A DNA stretch of 6,744 nucleotides from positions 1-6,744 of the forward strand of contig CALKUG010000360.1 of assembly GCA_937996765.1 (NCBI GenBank), written 5' to 3'. The position numbers and the translations under genes are program-made. This document shows positions 1-6,710 of the stretch, piece after piece. This DNA comes from an uncultured Ignavibacteria bacterium. Lineage in GTDB: Bacteria > Bacteroidota > Ignavibacteria > Ignavibacteriales > Ignavibacteriaceae. Below the pieces are notes generated by a model, which ran no database searches, was not told the origin of the DNA, and saw nothing but the letters and a program-made list of their open reading frames with translations. How positions within the stretch are numbered: the first letter of the stretch is position 1; each line of letters starts with the position of its first letter.

Positions 1-605
1 TTGCCGATAACCGCTATCAAAATGTGTTGGTTATTGGTGCTTATGCTATGAGCAAATACCTCAATATGCAAGATAAAAAAACCGTTACCCTTTTTGCTGA
101 CGGTGCAGGTGCTGTTGTGTTAACAGCAGAAGAGAATTCAGATAGAGGATATCTAACCTCGCAACTTCATACTCAAGGTATGTATCACGATTGGATGGGC
201 ATATATGCGGGAGCTTCAAAAACTCCAACTACAGCCGCGGTTGTTGAACAGAAAGACCATCAATTAAAGTTTGTTAAAAAATTCCCTAAAGAACTGAATC
301 CCGAGATGTGGTCTTCAATGATTACCGAAATGGCAAACCGTCTTTCCGTATCCCCCAGCGGGTTCGATCATTATTTGTTCTCACAAATTAATATTAATAG
401 CATCCGCGATACTATGGAGCTCATACATTCGGATATGGCTAAAGCCCATACGATTATGGATAGATACGGTTACACCGGTTCTGCTTGTATTCCCATGGCT
501 CTTGCTGATTTAAAAGAAAAAGGACTACTGCACAAAGGTCAAACTGTGTGCTTTATAGGTTCTGGTGGCGGACTTGCATTTGCAGGAGCGGTATTTAAAC
601 TGTAA
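1..605 (+). CDS. 3-oxoacyl-ACP synthase III (FabH/KASIII)-like protein, C-terminal part, cut by window edge
   Basis: The reading frame is open from base 3 (the codon beginning there is Ala), so the GTG at 24 is an internal Val and the true start lies off the left edge. About 200 residues are visible, the C-terminal 60% or so of a thiolase-fold KASIII enzyme. Family landmarks are the FADGAGA loop (fragment residues 31-37), the segment matching the FabH HQAN motif, a DRYGYTGSAC segment matching FabH DRHGNTSAAS, and a Gly-rich GSGGG near the C-terminus. KASIII enzymes condense or transfer an acyl group from acyl-CoA through a Cys, assisted by His and Asn. Aligned without gaps to E. coli FabH as I remember it, the His is Ser (codon 381-383) and the Asn is Tyr (codon 471-473). 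The Cys region is outside the window. The reaction may therefore not be standard decarboxylative condensation. The family call is strong, but the exact activity is unknown. It is followed after 5 bases by the symporter gene, so the two are probably cotranscribed. Confidence 0.88.
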   Translation, partial: ADNRYQNVLVIGAYAMSKYLNMQDKKTVTLFADGAGAVVLTAEENSDRGYLTSQLHTQGMYHDWMGIYAGASKTPTTAAVVEQKDHQLKFVKKFPKELNPEMWSSMITEMANRLSVSPSGFDHYLFSQININSIRDTMELIHSDMAKAHTIMDRYGYTGSACIPMALADLKEKGLLHKGQTVCFIGSGGGLAFAGAVFKL

Positions 606-610
606 GCACT

Positions 611-2065
611 ATGAATAATTATACTGTCTCTTGGTTTGTTGTCTTATTGTACGTTGCCGTAATTATCGGATTAACCGTTTATATTCGTTCCAAAAAGCAA
701 AGTCTTGAAAGTTTTGCACTTGGCGGCAGAACCACAGGACCTGTTTTTATTGGTCTTTCACTTGCAGCAAATATGACCAGTGCAGCAACTTTTATAATAA
801 ACCCCGGATTAGTATATCATTATGGGCTCGCCGGTTTTCTCGGCTACGCAGTTGCGGCTCCCGCAGGTATCTTTACCGCCCTTGTTTTAATGACTAAAAA
901 ATTTAGGATTTCAGGTGAGCAAGTAGCCGCTTTAACAATTCCCCAGTGGATTGGCAGTGTATTTAAAAGTAACACGCTCAAAAAGCTTTTTGCAATGATT
1001 TCAGTTCTTCAGATAACTTTTATTGTTCTTATAACAGTAGGTGTTGGTAAGGTTCTTAGTGCAACTTTACAACTACCATTTGAATTGGTATCAGCGGTGA
1101 TAATCGTTTTCACAATTAGTTATATCATTGTTGGTGGAACTCGGCTTCACATATACACAAACACGGTTCAAGCTTTTGTTATGATTATTGCTGCAGCAAT
1201 AATGGTATCTTCAGGTCCATTGTTTGCAGGTATCTCTTTAGAATCACTTTTTGGATCTCTTTCATCAATTAATCCCAATCTTACAGGAATGGTAAATCCT
1301 GAGAGCTTGCTTTTTCGGAACTATTTCGAAGTGTATGTAGCTAATTTTATTGTTGGAATAGCAATTATATGCCAACCACATATTTTATCTAAATCGCTTT
1401 ATCTAAAGTCTGAGAAAGATGTTAATACTTACCTTACAACAGCAATACTTGCATCAGTACTCTTTTTTGGAATACTTTTTTCGGGACTCTATGCACGCGT
1501 TTTCTTGAACGACCCCAGTATAAAAGTTGATTCAGTGATGGTAACATTTATTACCAAGCTTTTTCATCCGGCTGTACTTTCAGTGATAATATTAGGTGTT
1601 CTTAGTGCAGGATTCTCTACACTCGAAGGATTGTTCATTGCCCTTTCAACAATATTTTCAATAGATTTAATTGGAGAGCGTTCTAAGAAAATATTTGGTC
1701 AAGATTCTGAAAAATCACTACTCTACACCACTTATGCAGTTTTAGTGATTATAGCAATTATTACCTATGCTTTTACACTCGATCAGTTTTATCATCCTTC
1801 ACTGAGTGTGGCAATATTTGCACAGAATGGTATTTACGGGTTATTTATAGCCACTTTTTGGCCTGTTTTTTTGGGATTGTTTACTCAATACAGAAACTCT
1901 AAAGTAATTTTTGCGGCTACAGTTACCGCTTTAATTGTGCATTTTGGTATGAATATGCTTTCTATTGGAACGATGAGTAATAACCCTGCTGTTACCGCTT
2001 CCGCCGGGTTGGTTTCCGCCGGTGTAGTAATTGCTGCCTTTTTCTTTTTCGGAGCAAAAAAATGA
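611..2065 (+). CDS. Sodium:solute symporter family (SSS) transporter
   Basis: This 484-residue inner-membrane protein has about 13 hydrophobic segments, with the first near residues 7-25 and the last near 462-480, the usual size and topology of the SSS family (PutP, ActP, SGLT). The family uses the Na+ gradient to import small solutes, often carboxylates, amino acids or sugars. TM2 carries GLSLAANMTSAATF (residues 48-61), and the later core helix carries SAGFSTLEG (332-340). By comparison with PutP, A52, M55, A333, S336 and T337 fit the Na2 sodium site, which looks intact. Asn54 stands where PutP has Asp55. The N-terminal half recalls the acetate-permease type, but the substrate cannot be assigned. 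With a CoA ligase directly downstream, a monocarboxylate is a reasonable inference. The start lies 5 bases after the preceding stop with no Shine-Dalgarno at normal spacing (the nearest GGAG, 585-588, is 22 bases away). Translation may depend on coupling to the upstream gene. The end overlaps the next gene as ATGA. Confidence 0.93.
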   Translation: MNNYTVSWFVVLLYVAVIIGLTVYIRSKKQSLESFALGGRTTGPVFIGLSLAANMTSAATFIINPGLVYHYGLAGFLGYAVAAPAGIFTALVLMTKKFRISGEQVAALTIPQWIGSVFKSNTLKKLFAMISVLQITFIVLITVGVGKVLSATLQLPFELVSAVIIVFTISYIIVGGTRLHIYTNTVQAFVMIIAAAIMVSSGPLFAGISLESLFGSLSSINPNLTGMVNPESLLFRNYFEVYVANFIVGIAIICQPHILSKSLYLKSEKDVNTYLTTAILASVLFFGILFSGLYARVFLNDPSIKVDSVMVTFITKLFHPAVLSVIILGVLSAGFSTLEGLFIALSTIFSIDLIGERSKKIFGQDSEKSLLYTTYAVLVIIAIITYAFTLDQFYHPSLSVAIFAQNGIYGLFIATFWPVFLGLFTQYRNSKVIFAATVTALIVHFGMNMLSIGTMSNNPAVTASAGLVSAGVVIAAFFFFGAKK

Positions 2066-3561
2066 TGCAGTTTAACTGGGCTGCAAAAAATGCCCTTTAT
2101 TTCGGCGATAAGCTGGCTATTCGTGAGTTTGAGTCGGGTCGTAGTGTTTCTTATAACGATTTAGAGCGACTCAGTGAATACTACTCAAATAAGTTTGTAG
2201 AAATGGGCTGCGGGTATGGTGATAGAATTGGAATCATATCCGAAAACAGAATTGAACATTTTATATTATTTTTTGTCTGCCAAAAACTTGGCACCATATT
2301 AGTCCCAATAAATCACCGATTGGCAGCACCCGAAATTAGTTACATCATCAACGATAGTACTCCTAAGTACATTCTTGCCGAGGATAAATTCAGAACAAAA
2401 TTTGAATCAACTTGGCATAATAATCTCATATCATTAGAAAAATGTGAGCAAGAGTGGAATACCGAAGCAGATAATGCTTTGTTTGAAAATAGGTTAAGTT
2501 CTCCTTCACTAACTGAAAACTCTGCAATTTTCATACTCTACACAAGTGGAACCACGGGCAACCCTAAGGGTGCACTCTATACACATAAGATGCTTTTTTG
2601 GAATAGCATTAACACCCAAATGCGTCTTGAAATTAGCAGCACCGATCATTCAATATCTGTGATGCCTTTATTCCACACAGGTGGATGGAATGTTATCCCT
2701 ACACCCTATTTACATCGCGGAGCATCGGTTACCTTGATGAAAAAGTTTGACCCCGATGTGCTATTAAAACAACTCGCTGAAGAATCTGTAACCATGCTTG
2801 TGGCAGTGCCCACAATGATTCAAATGATTACCGAATCACCTGTATTCAACAGTACCGAACTACCCGGCTTAAGATTTCTTATAATTGGTGGTGAACCGTT
2901 ACCTGTAGATTTAATTGAAGTATGGCAGAAAAAAGGAATCCCTGTGCGTCAAGGTTACGGCTTAACCGAGGCAGGTCCTTCAATAACATCTTTGCACCAA
3001 GATTATGCGTTCTCAAAGCGGGGTTCAATCGGCTTCCCAAATTTCTATGTAAACTACAAAATTGTGGATGACGAGATGATGGAAGTTGCTGTTGGTGAAC
3101 GTGGCGAACTACTGCTTAACGGTCCCTCGGTCTCCCCAGGATATTGGGGCAAAGAAGCACCCGATTATTCTGAAAATCGTTGGCTTTCAACCGGTGATAT
3201 AGTAGTAAGCGACAGCGAAGGTTTCCTTTCTATTGTGGATAGAAAGAAAAATATGTTTATCTCAGGTGGTGAAAACGTTTATCCAGCGGAAGTTGAAAAA
3301 GTTCTGAATCAACATCCTTTTATAAAAGAAGTTGCTGTAATTGGTGTCCCCGACGAACGTTGGGGTGAGGCCGGAAAAGCTTTTATCGTTTTTAACAATG
3401 TGTCAGAACTTACTGAGAAAGATTTAACAGAACATTGTAAAAGCAAACTTGCTTCTTACAAGGTTCCAAAGAGTTTTGTTTTTTTACCCGAACTCCCCAA
3501 AAATGATACCGGTAAAATAAACAGAAAATTACTTCAACATATCAATCAACAATCACATTAA
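2062..3561 (+). CDS. AMP-forming acyl-CoA synthetase (ANL superfamily)
   Basis: This is a complete 499-residue adenylate-forming enzyme that would activate a carboxylic acid with ATP and load it onto CoA in the cytoplasm. Motifs occur in the expected order: the P-loop YTSGTTGNPKG (160-170), PLFHTGGW (202-209), the GYGLTEAGP motif (298-306), STGD with its ribose-binding Asp (376-379), the hinge DRKK (393-396) followed by SGGENVYPAEVE (401-412), and the catalytic Lys485 in NDTGKINR. The large N-domain covers roughly 1-392 and the small C-domain 393-499, both full length. The pattern is that of fatty-acid or aromatic acyl-CoA ligases, but the acid is not predictable by eye. It is not OleC-like, because the hinge and A5 motifs are those of CoA ligases. 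ATG 2062 overlaps the symporter stop (2063-2065) and has GGAG at 2051-2054, 7 bases upstream. A second ATG at 2065 is possible but spaced less well. The overlap suggests translational coupling, and so delivery of the imported acid straight to activation. Confidence 0.93.
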   Translation: MMQFNWAAKNALYFGDKLAIREFESGRSVSYNDLERLSEYYSNKFVEMGCGYGDRIGIISENRIEHFILFFVCQKLGTILVPINHRLAAPEISYIINDSTPKYILAEDKFRTKFESTWHNNLISLEKCEQEWNTEADNALFENRLSSPSLTENSAIFILYTSGTTGNPKGALYTHKMLFWNSINTQMRLEISSTDHSISVMPLFHTGGWNVIPTPYLHRGASVTLMKKFDPDVLLKQLAEESVTMLVAVPTMIQMITESPVFNSTELPGLRFLIIGGEPLPVDLIEVWQKKGIPVRQGYGLTEAGPSITSLHQDYAFSKRGSIGFPNFYVNYKIVDDEMMEVAVGERGELLLNGPSVSPGYWGKEAPDYSENRWLSTGDIVVSDSEGFLSIVDRKKNMFISGGENVYPAEVEKVLNQHPFIKEVAVIGVPDERWGEAGKAFIVFNNVSELTEKDLTEHCKSKLASYKVPKSFVFLPELPKNDTGKINRKLLQHINQQSH

Positions 3562-3565
3562 CTTT

Positions 3566-3569
3566 GGAG
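3566..3569 (+). promoter_or_regulatory. Ribosome binding site GGAG that fixes the lipoprotein start
   Basis: GGAG lies 6 bases before ATG 3576. An in-frame TTG at 3564 would start before this site and put four extra residues ahead of MKK. The site together with the signal peptide supports ATG 3576. Confidence 0.75.
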
Positions 3570-3575
3570 ATATCT

Positions 3576-4073
3576 ATGAAAAAGATCGTCCCTTTTCTTT
3601 TGGTTTTAATTCTTGCTTTAGGTTACGTTGGATGCAGCGAGGATGATGGTCCTACAACCGTTGTCCCTACAAATCCAATTGCAGCTAACTGGATTTCAAA
3701 AAATGCAGATGTAGCTCCTTTACTTCGTGCTTTTTTCCCAAAACTCGAATCACTTACAGCAAACTTTAAAGCTGACCGTACCTATTCAGTACTTCAAAAA
3801 GATTCTTCAGGTACCACCATTACTTACACAGGTACCTATCTCGAAGAAAAGAGTACAACCGGTAGTATTTATAAAATTACCATCAATCAATCAACCCCTT
3901 CAACACTTACTTCACAAGGTATCTTTGAAGTTAAGGGTGACACTCTTCGTTATGAAATCGTTCAAACCACAGGCACAACCAACGTTCCTCCAACACCTGA
4001 AAAAGGTTTTGGTTCATCGAACAACGGTGCACTTGGTGTTGCGAATGTTCAAGTATATAAAAGAGTAAAATAA
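3576..4073 (+). CDS. Small lipoprotein of unknown function, possibly surface-exported
   Basis: The protein is 165 residues from ATG 3576. It begins with a lipoprotein signal peptide: MKK, a hydrophobic core of Leu/Ile/Val, then GYVGC with Cys20 as the lipidated residue. Tyr at -3 is less usual for a lipobox. After Cys come S-E-D-D-G, resembling the acidic lipoprotein export signals described in Bacteroidota that send lipoproteins to the cell surface. A Thr/Pro-rich linker (about 25-39) precedes a compact domain of about 125 residues rich in Thr and Ser with alternating beta-strand patterns (for example FKADRTYSVL, TYTGTYLEE, GIFEVKGDTLRYEI). This layout is seen in lipocalin-like lipoproteins, but I do not recognise a family and propose no activity. 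It sits 14 bases after the ligase stop, so it is probably in the same transcript, and it is followed by an intrinsic terminator. It could bind the substrate or assist the downstream barrel; both are guesses. Confidence 0.82.
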   Translation: MKKIVPFLLVLILALGYVGCSEDDGPTTVVPTNPIAANWISKNADVAPLLRAFFPKLESLTANFKADRTYSVLQKDSSGTTITYTGTYLEEKSTTGSIYKITINQSTPSTLTSQGIFEVKGDTLRYEIVQTTGTTNVPPTPEKGFGSSNNGALGVANVQVYKRVK

Positions 4074-4088
4074 TTACTTTAACTATAG

Positions 4089-4120
4089 AAGAGGTGCCTT
4101 AAAGGCACCTCTTTTCTTTT
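4089..4120 (+). terminator. Strong intrinsic terminator between lipoprotein and barrel genes
   Basis: There is a perfect 10-bp stem, AAGAGGTGCC (4089-4098) with GGCACCTCTT (4104-4113). The loop is TTAAA, and a T-rich tail TTTTCTTTT runs through 4120. It starts 15 bases after the lipoprotein stop and ends 15 bases before the next ATG. That leaves no room for a separate promoter downstream of it, so the next genes probably depend on read-through or on a promoter inside the lipoprotein gene. Confidence 0.88.
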
Positions 4121-4135
4121 AACGGAGTTAACGCT

Positions 4136-5680
4136 ATGAAGCATTTGATTTACATTTTACTTGTTCTTCCATTTGTGCTTTTTGCTCAGGAAGAACCCAT
4201 AAACGATCCGGTTCCTCCGGAACCCGTTAAGGAGTTACAATTTTTTGGCTTCTTTATCAATCAATTTGTATCCTCTAATTACTTCCCTTCTAACGACTTA
4301 TTAAAAGGCCAAATCGTTGGTCGTTTGTTTAGTGCTAATACTACAACTACAGGCAAACAAACTTTTTACGCAGAACAACGCTTTTTACCTTTCTTTATTT
4401 ACCAACCAAAACTTCTCAACGGAAAAGCTCTTGTGCGTGCTGCATTTGAGATAGACTGGACTTGGGGTGATGTTAACTACGGTGCCGGAGGAAACTTTGG
4501 TTCTGCATTTAGCGGCGACCAAGTGAATATTCAAACACAAAACGTTGAACTTGAGTTTTTACCCTATAAAGGAGTTGCTATCAATGTAGGTTTACAACGC
4601 CTTTTCGATACTCCCTACAACCCCTATAGAACATTTGCAACAACAATGATGACAACCGGTTACCGGCTTGCATTTTGGGGTAGTGATGCAGTGGGTATTT
4701 CAGCGCGCTTTGATAGAGATTTCTACCGTCTAAAAGGCGGTTACTACCAACTGTATGAAAACAACGTTGAACAAGATGATGACGTAGCTTTGTGGGAATT
4801 GATGTTCGAAGCTGATATTACACCAACTTGGCGTCAAGGTCTTTCAGCATGGTATGTTTGGGATCGAGCCAATGGCGAAGGTGGAGTTTCAATACTTGGC
4901 CAAGGGTTTAATACCCTTTTAAATGAATACAACGGAACAGTAAGATTCGATCTTCAAGGCCGTCCTTATAAAGCAGATGTTGTCTGGCTTGGTACCTGGG
5001 GCAACTATAATGCCGAATTTAACTTAGGTAGATGGTCGCTCAACGGATTTTTGGTTTCTAACCTTGGTCAAGTTACAGCAGTTGATACCAATACTTCCAA
5101 ATATGTAAAAGCCGCTGATATTCTTGGCTTTACTGCCAATGTACGTGGCGGATATCGTTACGGACAAACTAATGAAGATATTGTTACCGCCGATGTAATG
5201 TTTACCTCCGGTGATGATAATAACATCTCAGATAAAAAGTACTCCGGTGTTCTCACAGGTAATATGTGGGGTTCGCCAGGTTCTATTTTTATCAACTCCG
5301 GTTCTATGATTCTCTACGGACAAGGAAACGTTGTTAACCGCTTTGTTTCTGCCATTTCAGATATTTCCAATATGGGCTTAGGCCATATTGGTGGCACCAT
5401 CAATTTCCACAAAGCTTTTATTCCTAACAAGTTTATTGGCAAAGTAGGGCTTGCAGCTGCAATGAGTAACGTTGCCCCTGCCGGTGGCGATAAATTTATG
5501 GGAACTGAAGTGAACTTTAAGCTCACTTACAAACCCGCAGTATTTATGGATCTTGAACTGAATGCTGCTTATATGAAACTCGGTGATTTTTACAAGAGTA
5601 GTGCAGTAAACGGTGGTATTACGGGTAAACCCGATGATCCTCTTACCATATCTGTTGTTTATAAATGGTTAATGTTTTAA
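4136..5680 (+). CDS. Probable outer-membrane beta-barrel (porin-like) protein
   Basis: The protein has 514 residues. It starts with a signal peptide of about 17 residues (MKH, a Leu/Ile/Val/Phe core, probable cleavage after the Ala of LFAQ). A short acidic Pro/Glu stretch follows (about 18-33, EEPINDPVPPEPVKE). The rest is a long series of short amphipathic strands alternating aromatic/aliphatic and polar residues, with many Gly, Asn, Tyr and Trp and no long hydrophobic helix, as in transmembrane beta-barrels. The chain ends in YKWLMF, and a terminal Phe is the usual signal for barrel insertion. The segment around EQRFLPFFIYQPKL and FEIDWTWGD recalls large alginate-export or carbohydrate-porin type barrels, but I cannot name a family. 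A GGAG at 4124-4127 is 8 bases before the ATG. The likely role is passage of a small hydrophobic or acidic solute across the outer membrane, inferred from the cytoplasmic-membrane symporter and ligase upstream. The hydrolase gene follows after 14 bases. Confidence 0.8.
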   Translation: MKHLIYILLVLPFVLFAQEEPINDPVPPEPVKELQFFGFFINQFVSSNYFPSNDLLKGQIVGRLFSANTTTTGKQTFYAEQRFLPFFIYQPKLLNGKALVRAAFEIDWTWGDVNYGAGGNFGSAFSGDQVNIQTQNVELEFLPYKGVAINVGLQRLFDTPYNPYRTFATTMMTTGYRLAFWGSDAVGISARFDRDFYRLKGGYYQLYENNVEQDDDVALWELMFEADITPTWRQGLSAWYVWDRANGEGGVSILGQGFNTLLNEYNGTVRFDLQGRPYKADVVWLGTWGNYNAEFNLGRWSLNGFLVSNLGQVTAVDTNTSKYVKAADILGFTANVRGGYRYGQTNEDIVTADVMFTSGDDNNISDKKYSGVLTGNMWGSPGSIFINSGSMILYGQGNVVNRFVSAISDISNMGLGHIGGTINFHKAFIPNKFIGKVGLAAAMSNVAPAGGDKFMGTEVNFKLTYKPAVFMDLELNAAYMKLGDFYKSSAVNGGITGKPDDPLTISVVYKWLMF

Positions 5681-5686
5681 GAGGAG
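5681..5686 (+). promoter_or_regulatory. Ribosome binding site GAGGAG that fixes the hydrolase start
   Basis: GAGGAG begins immediately after the barrel stop codon and is 8 bases before ATG 5695. An in-frame ATG at 5665 lies upstream of it, inside the barrel gene, and would put ten residues before the signal peptide. The site therefore favours 5695. Confidence 0.82.
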
Positions 5687-5694
5687 TATCAACA

Positions 5695-6651
5695 ATGAAA
5701 AATACAATTAAAACAGTACTAATTCTTTCTGCTACAGTTATTGCGTTTTCGCTTTTTGGCTGTGCACCGTATGGAGAGCTTACTACCATGCAATTCGATC
5801 AATTACAATATCCTACTGATGTGAAGAAAATAGCGTTGGATGAAAAAACAACAATTGCTTATACCGATGAAGGTTCCGGCGAACATACTATTATTTTCAT
5901 TCACGGTTTAGGCTCCTACCTTCCTGCTTGGAAGAAAAATACTTCTGAATTAAAAAACAATTTTCGTGTAATAGCCCTTGATCTACCAGGTTACGGCAAA
6001 TCCTCTAAACCCAATCATTCGGGTATGATGGAGTATTATGCAGATGTTGTCTATCAGTTTGCACAAAAACTCGGCTTGAAAAAAGTTGTATTAGCAGGTC
6101 ATTCAATGGGCGGTCAAATTTCTATGACTGCTGCCATGAAATATCCTGACTTTGTATCTCATTTAATTCTTGCAGCCCCTGCAGGATTTGAGCGATTTAC
6201 AGAAGGTCAAAAACAATGGTTCAGGGATGTTATGACGGTTGAACTTGTTAAAACAACCCCCACACAAGCAATTCGTGCGAACCTAATGGTTAATTTCTAC
6301 AATATGCCCGATGATGCTGAGTTTATGATTACCGATCGTATTGCTATGCGCGGTGCGGCAGGTTTCGAGAACTATTGCTATGCTGTCGTTCGCTCTGTTA
6401 ATGGAATGGTGGATCAACCTGTAATAGACAAACTCAACCGTATTAAACAACCAACTCTTATTGTGTTTGGTGAAAACGATAACCTTATCCCAAATGCTGC
6501 ACTCAATGGCGGTTCTACAGTGGATATTGCTATGGTTGGTAAAAACGGGATTCCTAATAGCCAATTAGTTATGATTCCTGAATGTGGTCATTTCTTGCAG
6601 TTTGAACGTCCTGACGTTTTTAACCAGTCGATTCGCGACTTCTTAAAATAA
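5695..6651 (+). CDS. Lipoprotein alpha/beta hydrolase (serine esterase/lipase-like)
   Basis: From ATG 5695 the protein has 318 residues. It opens with a lipoprotein signal peptide ending SLFGC, with Cys23 lipidated. The next residues, APYGE, lack an acidic export signal, so attachment facing the periplasm is most likely. The mature part is a full-length alpha/beta hydrolase. The oxyanion-hole segment is FIHGLG (68-73), followed by DLPGYGKS (96-103). The nucleophile elbow is GHSMGG, with Ser137. A helical cap lies between about 165 and 245, then GENDNLIP with the acid Asp262 and ECGHFLQFERP with His299. The complete triad indicates a hydrolase of esters, lactones or thioesters; the bond and substrate are not readable. 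The Ser nucleophile excludes the haloalkane-dehalogenase/OleB type, which uses Asp. As the last gene before a terminator and next to the outer-membrane barrel, it may release an acid from an ester entering the periplasm, for uptake by the symporter (inference). Confidence 0.92.
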   Translation: MKNTIKTVLILSATVIAFSLFGCAPYGELTTMQFDQLQYPTDVKKIALDEKTTIAYTDEGSGEHTIIFIHGLGSYLPAWKKNTSELKNNFRVIALDLPGYGKSSKPNHSGMMEYYADVVYQFAQKLGLKKVVLAGHSMGGQISMTAAMKYPDFVSHLILAAPAGFERFTEGQKQWFRDVMTVELVKTTPTQAIRANLMVNFYNMPDDAEFMITDRIAMRGAAGFENYCYAVVRSVNGMVDQPVIDKLNRIKQPTLIVFGENDNLIPNAALNGGSTVDIAMVGKNGIPNSQLVMIPECGHFLQFERPDVFNQSIRDFLK

Positions 6652-6675
6652 CTATTATTGTTCTTTTCCTTTTTT

Positions 6676-6710
6676 GGGATGCGAAGGTGTTAATCTTTGC
6701 ATCCCTTTTT
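6676..6710 (+). terminator. Intrinsic terminator closing the cluster
   Basis: GGGATGCGAAG (6676-6686) pairs with CTTTGCATCCC (6695-6705) in an 11-bp stem with one G-U pair. The 8-base loop is GTGTTAAT, and TTTTT follows at 6706-6710. It lies 24 bases after the hydrolase stop. The remaining 34 bases to the window end are very AT-rich and show no gene. Confidence 0.85.

Noticed and set aside
24..605. GTG at 24 as the start of the first gene
   Set aside because: The frame is open to the left edge and the residues before it (ADNRYQN) continue normal KASIII sequence, so the gene is cut by the window.
3564..3575. TTG at 3564 as the lipoprotein start
   Set aside because: It overlaps the ribosome binding site. 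ATG 3576 gives a normal MKK signal peptide at correct spacing.
3727..4068. 113-codon plus-strand open frame inside the lipoprotein gene
   Set aside because: It overlaps a gene with a clear signal peptide and start site, and its protein is low-complexity Leu/Gln/Lys with no family features.
4061..4089. Promoter for the barrel gene using TATAGA at 4084-4089
   Set aside because: There is no matching -35 element at the right distance, and transcription would begin inside the terminator stem.
5665..5694. ATG at 5665 as the hydrolase start
   Set aside because: It lies in the end of the barrel gene without a ribosome binding site and adds ten residues before the signal peptide. GAGGAG at 5681 points to 5695.
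2340..6564. Minus-strand open frames at 2340-2534, 5314-5526 and 6283-6564
   Set aside because: All are short antisense frames within well-supported genes, with no recognisable protein content.
1..6651. An OleABCD-type olefin/beta-lactone cluster (KASIII, AMP ligase, alpha/beta hydrolase)
   Set aside because: The hydrolase is a lipoprotein with a Ser nucleophile instead of the Asp of OleB. The ligase has standard CoA-ligase motifs, no OleD-like reductase is seen, and the KASIII lacks the His and Asn of OleA.
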